Assembly (NCBI RefSeq): GCF_004116385.1
Contig: NZ_PEIB01000019.1
Location: forward strand, 21,968 to 85,967
Length of the DNA stretch: 64,000 nt
Source: Veronia nyctiphanis
Lineage (GTDB): Bacteria; Pseudomonadota; Gammaproteobacteria; Enterobacterales; Vibrionaceae
Reading direction: 5' to 3'
In this document: piece after piece, positions 1 through 9,124 of the stretch
Layout: each line of letters begins with the position of its first letter
How positions within the stretch are numbered: the first letter of the stretch is position 1
Notes under the pieces: generated by a model
Told to the model about the DNA's origin: nothing
What the model saw: the letters and a program-made list of their open reading frames with translations, nothing else
Databases searched by the model: none
Translations under genes and position numbers: made by a program

Positions 1-449
1 CTTACTCGGGCATTGTATTTACCCACACTGTAGTAAAAGTCTTCAAGGCCCTGCTCAATCACGGAGAGACGTGAACGGTCTAGGCCTTCACCGACAGATA
101 AACCTGACGACGTGAGGTTACCTTTCAGCTGCTCTTCTTTTATGGCTTTGTTACCAGAAAAAGAGATGCTGGCAATAGTGGGCCTTTCAATGACCTTAAC
201 CAGTAAGTCATTACCATCCCTGAAGACTCGCACGTCTTCGAAGTTGCCACTGGCAAACAGTGCTTTGATAACACCTGAAATTTGATCATCATCGACCGTA
301 TCGCCGACTCTGACCGGAATTGCCAGTAATGCTGCGCCGACACTTACGCGCTGCAGCCCCTCAAATCGAATATCACTGATCTTAAAATCTGATGCAGCAA
401 CACTGCTCGAAAACAGAAGAGAGGCCAGTAGAAGTTTTTTTATCGCCAT
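1..449 (-). CDS. bamA: Outer membrane protein assembly factor BamA, N-terminal part (partial)
   Basis: The gene runs off the left edge of the window. Reverse translation from the ATG at 449 gives a basic, hydrophobic signal peptide ([20 protein letters not shown]) followed by [15 protein letters not shown], the first POTRA domain of BamA/Omp85, and the start of the second ([20 protein letters not shown]). BamA is the outer-membrane barrel that inserts other beta-barrel proteins, with its POTRA domains in the periplasm. It lies 57 bases downstream of rseP in the same direction, the usual rseP-bamA order of gammaproteobacteria. The barrel domain is outside the window, so its integrity cannot be judged. 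Confidence 0.95.
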   Translation of the reverse strand, partial: MAIKKLLLASLLFSSSVAASDFKISDIRFEGLQRVSVGAALLAIPVRVGDTVDDDQISGVIKALFASGNFEDVRVFRDGNDLLVKVIERPTIASISFSGNKAIKEEQLKGNLTSSGLSVGEGLDRSRLSVIEQGLEDFYYSVGKYNARV

Positions 450-506
450 CGCTGTTCTGATTATTCCTTGCTATACGCTGTTCGAAAATTCATCCCGTTC
501 GACACT

Positions 507-1862
507 TTATAGTCGGGCGAAATCGTTAAATAATGCAACGGCCATAAGCATTACGAGTAATGCCGAGCCAATCCGGTAACCAAACTCCTGCACTTTTTCA
601 GAAACAGGTCGACGGGTTACCGCTTCCACGCCAAAAAACAGCAGGTGTCCGCCATCCAGCACAGGGAGAGGGAAAAGGTTAATGATCCCCAAATTCACAC
701 TAATGAAAGCTAAAAAGCCGAGAAAATGAACAAGGCCAATCTGTGCCGTCATACCAGCCCCTTTCGCAATCGAAATAGGGCCGCTTAAATTCTTCACTGC
801 GACATCACCTGTCAGCAGTTTCTTCACCATCTCAGCGGTTAACACCACAATTTGCCAAGTTTTTGTCAAGGCTGCGGGTACTGCCTCCAGTGGGCCATAT
901 TGCATGTTGAATCGATAAGATTCTGGCCATGGTTCAACCTCTGGAGCGACACCGGCAAATCCAATATCAATATCACCTTGTTTACGTAAACCCGGCGTTA
1001 ACTCAAGTGTTAGCGTTTCTCCCGCGCGCAGCACACTCACTGAGAGTGGTTTGTTTGGACTTTGTCTTATTGCCTCAACTGCTTGTTGCCATTGATTGAT
1101 TTCTGTTCCATCGATAGCAATAATCTTATCGCCAGCTTGCAGTCCAGAAGCTTGAGCAGGCGATCCTTCGGTTACTTGCGCAACACTCATCAACACCGCA
1201 GGTCTAAACGGTATGATACCTAAGGTCCTGAGTGGTGACTCCTTTTCGGGATCAAAGGTCCAATTTTCCAGATCGAGGCGCTTATTGACCTCAAAGCCCT
1301 GACTATTTTCCGGAATCGCTGTGATCGTCAACTCGGGGTCACCAATATGACCGATTAACTGTAAATTAACCGAATCCCAATCAGCGGTTTTGATACCTGA
1401 AACCCCAGTAAGTTCCATTCCGGCGGTGATTCCCGCTTTCTGGGCAATAGAATCTGGTGCTACGTCACCAACTACTGGTTTGATAGCGGGCGTGCCTATC
1501 ATCATGACCAACCAGTAAAGGAAAAATGCAAAAATGAAGTTAGCGGCAGGGCCAGCCGCCACTATCGCGCTGCGTTGCCAAAGGGGTTTGTTATTGAATG
1601 CCTGATGTTTCAGATGTTCGGGAACCTCCTCAACACGTTCATCAAGCATTTTCACATAGCCCCCAAGCGGGATCATCGCCAGCGTATATTCGGTGCCGTC
1701 TTTGCCCATTTTTCGCCAGATAGCTTTACCAAAACCGAGAGAAAAACGTTCAACGTGAACCCCGCAGCGTCTGGCTACCCAAAAATGACCATATTCATGA
1801 ACGGCAATCAGCAGTCCCAGCGCGACCAGAAAAGCGGCGAGGTTCCATAAAATTCCAATCAT
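507..1862 (-). CDS. rseP: RseP, site-2 intramembrane zinc metalloprotease
   Basis: The 451-residue protein matches the size of gammaproteobacterial RseP. The zinc-binding HEYGH motif is at residues 22-26 in the first transmembrane helix, two PDZ-like domains occupy roughly residues 115-310 (second one around [15 protein letters not shown]), and the second catalytic motif LDG is at about 402-404 in a C-terminal membrane segment. In known systems RseP cleaves the anti-sigma factor RseA after DegS, releasing sigma E, and also clears signal-peptide remnants. The start codon overlaps the end of dxr by four bases, implying translational coupling in the uppS-cdsA-dxr-rseP-bamA envelope operon. Confidence 0.96.
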   Translation of the reverse strand: MIGILWNLAAFLVALGLLIAVHEYGHFWVARRCGVHVERFSLGFGKAIWRKMGKDGTEYTLAMIPLGGYVKMLDERVEEVPEHLKHQAFNNKPLWQRSAIVAAGPAANFIFAFFLYWLVMMIGTPAIKPVVGDVAPDSIAQKAGITAGMELTGVSGIKTADWDSVNLQLIGHIGDPELTITAIPENSQGFEVNKRLDLENWTFDPEKESPLRTLGIIPFRPAVLMSVAQVTEGSPAQASGLQAGDKIIAIDGTEINQWQQAVEAIRQSPNKPLSVSVLRAGETLTLELTPGLRKQGDIDIGFAGVAPEVEPWPESYRFNMQYGPLEAVPAALTKTWQIVVLTAEMVKKLLTGDVAVKNLSGPISIAKGAGMTAQIGLVHFLGFLAFISVNLGIINLFPLPVLDGGHLLFFGVEAVTRRPVSEKVQEFGYRIGSALLVMLMAVALFNDFARL

Positions 1863-3054
1863 TCAGATATCCTTTTCACCCAATGTGACGCCATATCACG
1901 GGCTGACTTATCCAATTCCATCAAACAATCAAAGCCATCTGGTTCGACGAGATTTGCTTCTTGTAACACAGCATCGTTGATTTCAGCAATCTGCGTAAAG
2001 CCAATTTGACGGTTGAGGAAGGCTGCAACCGATATTTCATTTGCTGCATTCAATGTTGTCGTTGCCGCCTGTCCCGAATAGCAAGCATCAATGGCCAACT
2101 TCAAGCAGGGGTATCGCGCAAAGTCTGGTGACAGAAACGTGAATTCTCCCACTTTGCTGAAATCAAGGGGCGATACACCGGCGTCCACTCGTGTTGGATA
2201 TGACATAGCCGCAGCTATTGGCGTACACATGTCTGGTTGTCCCATCTGCGCCAGTACAGATCCATCTTTGTACTGCACCATAGAGTGAATCACAGATTGC
2301 GGATGGATAATCACATCAAGCTGGTCGCGGGATGCGTTGAAGAGCCACCGCGCCTCAATATACTCGAGGCCTTTATTCATCATTGTGGCCGAATCGACAG
2401 AGATTTTCGGGCCCATCGACCAGTTAGGGTGAGCTATCGCCTGCTCGGGTGTCACTGATGACAAACTGGCAATATCGGTATACCTGAAGGGACCACCGGA
2501 GCCCGTAAGAAGAATCTTGTTTATGCCCGCATCATCAAGGTCACATTTACCTGGCTGGGTTTGAACACCCTGAGGTAGACACTGGAAAATCGCATTGTGT
2601 TCGCTGTCAACAGGCAGCAGTTCCGCGCCATATTGGTATACCGCATCAATAAACAACTGACCTGACATGACCAGTGCTTCTTTATTGGCAAGAAGGACGC
2701 GTTTACCGGCTTTTACCGCAGCATGGTGGGCATTAAACCAGCTGCACCAACAATCGCAGCCATGACAGTGGTCACCTCATCGAGTGAAGCAACCTGACAC
2801 ATACCTTGCTCGCCACTCAACACCTCAGTCGCAAGACCGTGCTCCTTGAGTAAATCGCGAAGACGAATTGCTGCTTGTTCATCAGACATCGCAGCAAAAT
2901 CAGGTCGCCACTTAACGCACAATGCCAACATCTTATCGACGTTGGCATTTGCTGCCAGCGCGGCAACCGAAAATGACTCAGGGTTTTTTTCGATGACAGC
3001 GAGAGTGCTGCTTCCTATTGAACCCGTCGCACCAAGAATCGTTACTTTTTGCAT
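1859..3054 (-). CDS. dxr: 1-deoxy-D-xylulose 5-phosphate reductoisomerase, with one frameshift
   Basis: Dxr makes 2-C-methyl-D-erythritol 4-phosphate, the committed step of the MEP isoprenoid pathway. The N-terminal NADPH-binding motif GATGSIGSS lies at residues 8-16. The reading frame breaks at about 2721/2722, after GLMPTM; the rest continues in another frame as [20 protein letters not shown]. Adding one G (ATGCTG to ATGGCTG) restores a 398-residue protein, the same length as I recall for E. coli Dxr. Because Dxr is expected to be the only route to isoprenoids here, the deletion is most likely a sequence error. The gene follows cdsA by 55 bases and overlaps rseP by four. Confidence 0.93.
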
Positions 3055-3109
3055 TGGATATTCTGCCTCAGCTTCTTATCCACCTGACAGGCTGTGCTGA
3101 CAGGCATGT

Positions 3110-3958
3110 TCATGAAAGTAATGAATACATTACGGTAAATACGGGAAAAGCTGCCGTTAGGCTATCAATACGATCTAAAATTCCGCCATGCCCCGGAAGT
3201 ATGTTACCGCTGTCTTTCACGCCAGCGACGCGTTTAAACATACTTTCAGCCAGATCACCAAGTACAGATGCAAATGCGGTGACGAGAGCAATCAAACCCA
3301 ATACAGGAAGTGATGAGAAAGGGATATCCAGCAAGTCAGCAAACGTAACTGTGACCACCATGGCCGCCAACATACCGCCAAGTAAACCCTCGATGGTTTT
3401 GTTCGGGCTGACATTTGGCGCCATTTTTCGCTTACCGAAACGTTTACCGGCAAAGTAAGCCCCAGAGTCAGCCGACCAAACCAGCAGGCAAACCAGCAGG
3501 ACTAGCTTTGCACCCATCAAACTGTCAACGTTATATTCCTGAGCACGAAGGTAAAGCACGCTCCACATAAAGGGTAACAACGTAAGTACGCCAAACACCT
3601 GCCGCATCACACCGCTGTCGCGCCACCATGCGGTTTTGTTTGGATAACTTAACACCATGCCAGATGCTAATAACCACCATAGCGCACCTATAAGCGCGAC
3701 AGCCGTTGCCCCGGATACCACTAAATTTAAACTGCTGACATCAAAAGGGAGTGCTACGAGAGACACAGCCAATAAAATAGCTGGAGTGATGAAATGCTTA
3801 ATCCTTGAGAGGGGAGTGACAAATTTTGTCCATTCCCAATGTCCCAACAGCGTCACTATAGCGATAGCGCCAACAAACATCTCAAACGGTAAGTAAAAGA
3901 TGCCTGCGACAACTAAGGGAGCGAGAACTGCTGCCGTTAAAATTCGTTGTTTTAGCAA
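3110..3958 (-). CDS. cdsA: CdsA, phosphatidate cytidylyltransferase
   Basis: CdsA converts phosphatidic acid and CTP to CDP-diacylglycerol, the branch point for all membrane phospholipids. The 282-residue protein has about eight hydrophobic segments and ends with the family signature: KDSGNILPGHGGILDRIDS, which holds the invariant lysine and aspartates, followed by a last hydrophobic stretch. The upstream motif NKTIEGLLGG also fits the family. It lies nine bases after the repaired end of uppS, so the two are probably co-transcribed and coupled. Confidence 0.95.
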   Translation of the reverse strand: MLKQRILTAAVLAPLVVAGIFYLPFEMFVGAIAIVTLLGHWEWTKFVTPLSRIKHFITPAILLAVSLVALPFDVSSLNLVVSGATAVALIGALWWLLASGMVLSYPNKTAWWRDSGVMRQVFGVLTLLPFMWSVLYLRAQEYNVDSLMGAKLVLLVCLLVWSADSGAYFAGKRFGKRKMAPNVSPNKTIEGLLGGMLAAMVVTVTFADLLDIPFSSLPVLGLIALVTAFASVLGDLAESMFKRVAGVKDSGNILPGHGGILDRIDSLTAAFPVFTVMYSLLS

Positions 3959-3967
3959 ACGAAACCT

Positions 3968-4737
3968 CTAATTTTCTGTTTCTAGCATCGCCTGAATTTG
4001 TTCTCCGGTGCAGCCAAAACGGCGCTCACGATTTATATACCAGGCAATGGCATCAGACAGGCTTTTTTCATTAAAATCAGCCAATACTCATCGGTGAAGT
4101 AGAGTTCGGCATAGGCAGCCTGCCAGAGTATAAAGTTACTGATTCGGCACTCACCGCTGGTGCGGATCATCAAATCAACGTCAGGTTGTCCTGCCGTGCT
4201 GAGGTGCACAGCAATGTCGCCATCGGTAATGGAATCAGGGTCCAATTCACCGCGCGCGGCTTGATGTGCGAGCTTTTTAACAGACTGGGTGATATCCCAT
4301 TGTCCGCCATAATTCGCAGCCACATTGAGTACCAGCTTGGTATTATCCTTAGTCAGCTCTTCAGCTCGGGCAATTTTATCCTGAAGTGAACGACTGAATC
4401 TCGACTTGTCGCCAATCACCTGAAGTCTGACACCATTTTTGTGCAGACGTTTCACCTCTCGGCCCAAAACAGTGACAAACAGCTCCATTAAGAGGCTGAC
4501 TTCCTCCTGTGGGCGACGCCAGTTTTCACTACTAAAAGCAAATAAGGTGAGAACCTGAATCCCTAGTCGATTGGCAGCAGAGACTGTTTTTCGTACCGAC
4601 TCCACACCCGCTTTATGACCGAACATTCTCGCTTTACCACGTGCCTTTGCCCAACGTCCGTTGCCATCCATGATGATAGCAATATGTTTGGGCAGGGAAC
4701 CTTGGGAGATATGGGTGTCAGTCAGTTTGGAACTCAT
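3968..4737 (-). CDS. uppS: Undecaprenyl diphosphate synthase, with one frameshift near the C-terminus
   Basis: UppS condenses isopentenyl units onto farnesyl diphosphate to make the C55 lipid carrier for cell wall and O-antigen synthesis. The catalytic block [14 protein letters not shown] is near residue 20, with SSENW at about 75 and [11 protein letters not shown] near 200. The frame breaks at 4080/4081, after FTDEYW. Adding one C (TGGCTG to TGGCCTG) continues it as [19 protein letters not shown] and gives 256 residues, the expected family length, ending nine bases before cdsA. Unrepaired, it would stop after 234 residues with a foreign tail. UppS is expected to be essential, so a sequence error is likely. 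Confidence 0.93.
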
Positions 4738-4749
4738 TGGGTGCCTTTA

Positions 4750-4785
4750 AAAATAAAAAGCGCTGTACTGCCAGCACAGCGCTTT
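4750..4785 (-). terminator. Rho-independent terminator downstream of frr
   Basis: A ten-base inverted repeat (AAAGCGCTGT ... ACAGCGCTTT) with a nine-base loop is followed on the minus strand by TTTATTTTT. It sits between frr and uppS and would end or attenuate the frr transcript before the isoprenoid/lipid genes. Confidence 0.75.
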
Positions 4786-4811
4786 GCAAATGAATCAGAG
4801 TGTAGTCAGAA

Positions 4812-5369
4812 TTAGACTTCCATCAACTCTTTTTCTTTCGCTTCAAGAACCAGATCGACATCCTTAACAGCGGCGTCAGTCAGCTTTTGGACTTCTTCCT
4901 GACCTTGACGCTCTTCATCTTCAGAGATGTCTTTGTCTTTCAACAACGCTTTGAGGTTGCTGTTAGCGTCACGACGGATATTGCGAATAGCAACACGGCC
5001 TTGTTCTGCTTCAGCACGAACAATCTTAACCATGTCCTTACGACGTTCTTCTGTAAGCGGTGGCAGAGGAACGCGGATAACGTTACCCGCAGACATTGGG
5101 TTCAGACCAAGGTCAGATGTCATGATCGCTTTTTCTACCTTCGGCGATAGCTCACGATCGAATACTGTGATCGCCAGAGTGCGGGCATCTTCCGCCACTA
5201 CATTGGCGACTTGGTTCAGTGGTGTATTAGTACCGTAGTACTCAACCGAAATAGTATCTAACAGGCTCGGGTGTGCACGACCTGTACGGATTTTTGCCAT
5301 CTGATTTTTTAGTGCTTCAACACTTTTTTCCATGCGCGACTGCGCATCTTGTTTGATGTCGTTGATCAC
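4812..5369 (-). CDS. frr: Ribosome recycling factor
   Basis: RRF splits post-termination ribosomes together with EF-G. The protein is 185 residues, the canonical length, and alignable throughout with RRF: an N-terminal helix ([24 protein letters not shown] in part), the [11 protein letters not shown] motif near residue 30, the [17 protein letters not shown] motif near 105, and the charged C-terminal helix. It follows pyrH by 56 bases in the classical rpsB-tsf-pyrH-frr order. Confidence 0.97.
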   Translation of the reverse strand: MINDIKQDAQSRMEKSVEALKNQMAKIRTGRAHPSLLDTISVEYYGTNTPLNQVANVVAEDARTLAITVFDRELSPKVEKAIMTSDLGLNPMSAGNVIRVPLPPLTEERRKDMVKIVRAEAEQGRVAIRNIRRDANSNLKALLKDKDISEDEERQGQEEVQKLTDAAVKDVDLVLEAKEKELMEV

Positions 5370-5425
5370 GAGAATATCCTTGAAGATTCTTTATCTATCG
5401 ATTGGGATTATGCCACTAAAATCGA

Positions 5426-6154
5426 TTAACCGTTATTAATTAGTGTGCCTTCCTGTTCACCCATCACAACACGGCGCAGCGCACCTGGCTTATTCATATT
5501 GAAAACACGAATAGGCATCTTGTGGTCGCGAGCAAGAGTGAAAGCAGCCACATCCATCACTTTAAGCTCTTTTTCTAATACAACCTGATAATTCAGGTGG
5601 CTATACAATTCAGCGTCGGGGTTCTTTACCGGATCGTCAGTATATACACCATCAACTTTGGTTGCTTTGATCACAATATCAGATTCGATCTCAATACCGC
5701 GTAAGCATGCTGCAGAGTCAGTGGTAAAGAAAGGGTTACCTGTACCCGCAGAGAAAATCACCACGCGACCGTTGCGCAGCTGGCTGATTGCTTCAGCCCA
5801 ATTGTAACTGTCGCACACCCCGTTTAACGGGATTGCAGACATAACCCGAGCGTTCACATAGGCACGGTGCAGCGCATCTCGCATTGCCAAACCGTTCATC
5901 ACAGTGGCAAGCATACCCATGTGGTCGCCCACAACCCGGTTCATTCCAGCTTCTGCAAGGCCAGCTCCACGGAACAGGTTACCACCACCGATAACCAGAC
6001 CAACCTGAACACCCAGCTCGACCAGTTCTTTAATTTCTTGCGCCATACGATCTAGAACCGCAGGATCAATACCGAAACCTTCATCACCTTGAAGTGCTTC
6101 GCCACTGAGTTTTAAAAGGATTCGTTGATACGCTGGTTTTGGATTTGTCGTCAT
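5426..6154 (-). CDS. pyrH: UMP kinase
   Basis: PyrH phosphorylates UMP to UDP and belongs to the amino-acid kinase fold. I start it at [20 protein letters not shown] (ATG at 6154), giving 242 residues like other gammaproteobacterial UMP kinases; the reading frame is open six codons further upstream without a better start. Visible motifs are KLSGEAL near residue 16, GGGNLFRG near 60, [11 protein letters not shown] near 80 and [19 protein letters not shown] near 137. A strong hairpin separates it from tsf upstream. Confidence 0.96.
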   Translation of the reverse strand: MTTNPKPAYQRILLKLSGEALQGDEGFGIDPAVLDRMAQEIKELVELGVQVGLVIGGGNLFRGAGLAEAGMNRVVGDHMGMLATVMNGLAMRDALHRAYVNARVMSAIPLNGVCDSYNWAEAISQLRNGRVVIFSAGTGNPFFTTDSAACLRGIEIESDIVIKATKVDGVYTDDPVKNPDAELYSHLNYQVVLEKELKVMDVAAFTLARDHKMPIRVFNMNKPGALRRVVMGEQEGTLINNG

Positions 6155-6197
6155 TATCAGTACCTTTGGCACGTACTTTAGGGGGAATGGGGTTGTA

Positions 6198-6225
6198 AAA
6201 AGACCGCAGGGAACTGCGGTCTTTT
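6198..6225 (-). terminator. Rho-independent terminator between tsf and pyrH
   Basis: The sequence AAAAGACCGCAG, loop GGAA, CTGCGGTCTTTT forms a twelve-base perfect stem with T-rich ends in both directions. It follows the tsf stop codon on the minus strand by 17 bases and should limit read-through into pyrH. Confidence 0.85.
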
Positions 6226-6241
6226 GGGTTCAAAAGGGTTA

Positions 6242-7081
6242 TTAACCTTTTTGAACTGCAGCAACTTCAGCAGCGAAGTCGACTTCTTCTTTCTCAATAC
6301 CTTCACCCACTTCAAAGCGGATAAAGTTAGAAACAGTTGCGCCTTTCTCTTTCAGCATCTGACCAACAGTTACTGAAGGATCCATAACGAACGCCTGACC
6401 AGTCAGAGAAACTTCGCCAGTGAATTTCTTCATGCGGCCAACAACCATTTTCTCAGCGATTTCAGCTGGCTTGCCAGACTGCATCGCGATGTCGATTTGG
6501 ATTTGCTTCTCTTTTTCTACAACGTCAGCTGGTACATCTTCTGGAGTAACATACTCAGGCTTAGAAGCAGCAACGTGCATTGCAACGTGCTTGATCACTT
6601 CTGCTTCAGCGTCTGCTGCAACAACAACACCGATACGGTCGCCGTGACGGTAAGAACCCACTTTCACGCCTTCGATGAACTCAACACGACGGATGCTCAT
6701 GTTTTCGCCGATCTTAGCAACAAGAGTAGAGCGTTGTTCTTCGAACTTCGCTTGCAGTGCTTCGATTTGCAGGCTTTCAGCCAGAGCAGCTTCAGCAACT
6801 TCGTTTGCAAAAGCAACGAAAGATGCATCTTTAGCAACGAAGTCAGTTTCACAGTTAACTTCAACGATAGCTGCTTTGCCACCGTCTTCTTTAACTAGGA
6901 TCAGACCTTCAGCAGCAACACGGCCAGCTTTTTTCGCAGCTTTAGCAGCACCGCTCTTACGCATGTTCTCAATCGCAAGCTCGATGTCAGCGTTTGCTTC
7001 AACCAGTGCTTTTTTACATTCCATCATGCCTGCGCCAGTGCGCTCACGCAGTTCTTTTACCAGGGCAGCGGTAACAGCCAT
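6242..7081 (-). CDS. tsf: Elongation factor Ts
   Basis: EF-Ts is the guanine-nucleotide exchange factor of EF-Tu. The 279-residue protein starts [20 protein letters not shown], the conserved UBA-like N-terminal module, and contains the EF-Tu-contact motif [11 protein letters not shown] near residue 75-85. Length and sequence are typical of gammaproteobacteria. It lies downstream of rpsB behind a partial terminator, the known arrangement that lowers tsf transcription relative to rpsB. Confidence 0.97.
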   Translation of the reverse strand: MAVTAALVKELRERTGAGMMECKKALVEANADIELAIENMRKSGAAKAAKKAGRVAAEGLILVKEDGGKAAIVEVNCETDFVAKDASFVAFANEVAEAALAESLQIEALQAKFEEQRSTLVAKIGENMSIRRVEFIEGVKVGSYRHGDRIGVVVAADAEAEVIKHVAMHVAASKPEYVTPEDVPADVVEKEKQIQIDIAMQSGKPAEIAEKMVVGRMKKFTGEVSLTGQAFVMDPSVTVGQMLKEKGATVSNFIRFEVGEGIEKEEVDFAAEVAAVQKG

Positions 7082-7111
7082 TGTTCATTCCTCGATTCGA
7101 AACTATTTGGG

Positions 7112-7141
7112 TAAAAATCAGGGGCCATAATACGGCCCCTG
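7112..7141 (-). terminator. Hairpin between rpsB and tsf (probable attenuator)
   Basis: On the minus strand CAGGGGCC, a seven-base loop and GGCCCCTG are followed by ATTTTTA. The eight-base GC stem with a short T-run fits the partial terminator known between rpsB and tsf in enterobacteria, which lets part of transcription continue into tsf. Confidence 0.8.
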
Positions 7142-7212
7142 TTAACCTACTTAGCTTACAGTACTGTTTGTGACAGACTGATGGCTAAGAACGCTCACAA
7201 GGAGCAGATGTC

Positions 7213-7941
7213 TTATTCAGCGACTTCAACCAGCTCATTTTCAGCTTGAGCGACGATGTCTTGGCTGCGGCCTTCGCCGTATGCTTGTGCTGCTGCGTTC
7301 AGGTACAGTTGAACTGCACGGATCGCATCATCGTTACCAGGGATAACGAAATCAACACCGTCTGGGTCAGAGTTAGTATCAACAACTGCGTATACAGGGA
7401 TACCCAGGTTGTTCGCTTCTTTAACTGCGATGTGCTCGTGATCTGCATCGATTACGAACAGTGCGTCAGGCAGACCGCCCATGTTTTTGATACCACCCAG
7501 AGACTTCTCGAGTTTCTCCATTTCACGGGTACGCATCAGAGCTTCTTTCTTAGTCAGCTTGTCGAAAGTACCATCAGTAGACTGAGCTTCAAGGTCTTTC
7601 AGACGCTTGATTGACTGGCGAACAGTTTTCCAGTTAGTCAGCATACCGCCCAACCAACGGTTGTTCACGTAGTACTGGTCACAGCTTTCAGCAGCAGCTT
7701 TTACAGATTCGCTAGCGGCACGCTTAGTACCAACGAAAAGTACTTTACCTTTACGCTCACCAACTTTAGTCAGTTCGCCCAGTACTTCGTTGAACATTGG
7801 TACAGTTTTTTCTAGGTTGATGATGTGCACCTTGTTACGAGCACCAAAAATGAAAGGTTTCATTTTTGGGTTCCAGTAACGGGTTTGGTGACCGAAGTGA
7901 ACACCAGCTTTAAGCATGTCGCGCATTGAAACAGTAGCCAT
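7213..7941 (-). CDS. rpsB: Ribosomal protein S2
   Basis: This is the 242-residue S2 protein of the small ribosomal subunit. It starts [25 protein letters not shown] and contains both S2 signatures, [11 protein letters not shown] near residue 65 and [19 protein letters not shown] near 158-176. A clear ribosome binding site (AAGAGGA) precedes the ATG. The 5' leader carries the conserved S2 autoregulatory RNA element (separate entry). It heads the rpsB-tsf-pyrH-frr group. Confidence 0.98.
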   Translation of the reverse strand: MATVSMRDMLKAGVHFGHQTRYWNPKMKPFIFGARNKVHIINLEKTVPMFNEVLGELTKVGERKGKVLFVGTKRAASESVKAAAESCDQYYVNNRWLGGMLTNWKTVRQSIKRLKDLEAQSTDGTFDKLTKKEALMRTREMEKLEKSLGGIKNMGGLPDALFVIDADHEHIAVKEANNLGIPVYAVVDTNSDPDGVDFVIPGNDDAIRAVQLYLNAAAQAYGEGRSQDIVAQAENELVEVAE

Positions 7942-7944
7942 TTT

Positions 7945-8030
7945 ACATCCTCTTGGGGTTAGGCCTCCACATATCCCATACTGCCGACCCTAGGGCACCC
8001 CGGCGTATGTGCCGATATGTGTGTGAGTTA
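7945..8030 (-). promoter_or_regulatory. rpsB 5' leader, S2 autoregulatory RNA element
   Basis: The minus-strand leader contains ACACATATCGGCACATACGC, then CCGGGGTGCCC, GGGTCGGCAGTATGGGATAT and GTGGAGGCCTAACCCC directly before the ribosome binding site. Recalled from memory, these blocks closely match the E. coli rpsB leader, where excess S2 represses its own operon. GATATGT can pair with ACATATC to close the structure. This accounts for part of the 316-base gap between rpsB and map. Confidence 0.8.
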
Positions 8031-8101
8031 ATTAAAATATCAGTATTAGAACACACCGAATCGAAACCCTTTTTCAAGGATTGATCAATAAGGCGTATTT
8101 C

Positions 8102-8117
8102 GGCGCGCTTTATACCA
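8102..8117 (-). promoter_or_regulatory. Probable rpsB promoter (extended -10, GC-rich discriminator)
   Basis: The minus strand reads TGGTATAAAGCGCGCC. This is an extended -10 element (TGG TATAAA) directly followed by a GC-only discriminator, typical of stringently controlled ribosomal promoters. It would place the start near 8102, about 160 bases upstream of rpsB and just upstream of the S2 element. No good -35 box is evident. Confidence 0.55.
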
Positions 8118-8257
8118 TAAAAACACACCTATAATCCAGTATAGTTTTATCAATACAGATGGATGAAGGTTCCCTACGCCAGCGTCCGTTGTTAATATGT
8201 AAAGCATACCGAACCATTAAAGCCTGCATATAGCGGGTTTGCTGTTGAGAGAATTCC

Positions 8258-9055
8258 ATGAGCGCCAAAATAAAATCGGCCGAAGAAATTGAAAAAATGC
8301 GGGTTGCAGGCCGCCTAGCTGCAGAAGTATTAGAAATGATTGGTCCACACGTTAAACCCGGAGTGACCACCAAGGAGCTTGACGATATTTGCCATCAGTA
8401 TATCACTGAGAAGCAAGACGCTATCCCTGCACCGCTCAACTACCATGGTTTCCCGAAATCAATCTGTACATCCATCAATCATGTCGTATGCCATGGCATT
8501 CCAAGTGACGGTGATGTGCTTAAAGATGGCGATATCGTCAATATCGATATTACCGTGATAAAAGATGGCTACCATGGTGATACCTCGAAGATGTTCTTTG
8601 TCGGTGAAGTGTCACTTGAAGACAAACGCCTTTGTCGTGTTGCGCAGGAAAGCCTCTACCATGCCATTAAAAAGGTCAAACCCGGGGCGCGAATCGGTGA
8701 TATTGGCACGGCTATCCAAAAGTTCATTAAAGGCGGAACGGGACGCTACTCAATCGTCAAAGATTATTGCGGCCACGGTATCGGGTCTGAATTCCACGAG
8801 GATCCGCAAATCGTTCACTACAAGAATAATGATCGTACCCTTCTACAACCGGGTATGTGCTTTACCATTGAGCCAATGATCAACGCAGGAAAGTTTGGCA
8901 CTGTGCTGGACGATGACGATGGCTGGACGGTTTACACAGTCGATGGTAAAAACTCAGCGCAGTGGGAGCACACCCTCGTCGTAACCGACAAAGGCTGTGA
9001 AATTCTCACATTACGTGAAGAAGAAGAGTTACCCCGCATCATGGTGAATGCCTGA
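8258..9055 (+). CDS. map: Methionine aminopeptidase type I
   Basis: Map removes the N-terminal methionine from nascent proteins in the cytosol. The 265-residue protein has the type I pita-bread fold sequence. The metal ligands are visible in VNIDITVIKDGYHGD (two aspartates), GHGIGSEFHE (histidine), FTIEPMI (glutamate) and QWEHTLVV (last glutamate). It is transcribed divergently from rpsB, the standard arrangement, and is followed by a strong terminator. Confidence 0.97.
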   Translation: MSAKIKSAEEIEKMRVAGRLAAEVLEMIGPHVKPGVTTKELDDICHQYITEKQDAIPAPLNYHGFPKSICTSINHVVCHGIPSDGDVLKDGDIVNIDITVIKDGYHGDTSKMFFVGEVSLEDKRLCRVAQESLYHAIKKVKPGARIGDIGTAIQKFIKGGTGRYSIVKDYCGHGIGSEFHEDPQIVHYKNNDRTLLQPGMCFTIEPMINAGKFGTVLDDDDGWTVYTVDGKNSAQWEHTLVVTDKGCEILTLREEEELPRIMVNA

Positions 9056-9064
9056 TTCGCGATT

Positions 9065-9091
9065 AAGCCGACATGTTGTCGGCTTTTTTAT
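9065..9091 (+). terminator. Rho-independent terminator after map
   Basis: AAGCCGACA, a three-base loop and TGTCGGCTT are followed by a T-run (TTTTTTATTT), nine bases after the map stop codon. Confidence 0.9.
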
Positions 9092-9124
9092 TTGAAGCGC
9101 CGGTTTGATTGACTAAGGACAGTT

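Noticed and set aside
1575..1850. Plus-strand open frame within rseP
   Set aside because: It is a shadow of the rseP coding sequence with no ribosome site and no recognisable product.
2713..3054. Separate short dxr-like gene or programmed frameshift in dxr
   Set aside because: There is no slippery heptamer or stimulatory structure, and a one-base repair gives exactly the family length; an assembly error is simpler.
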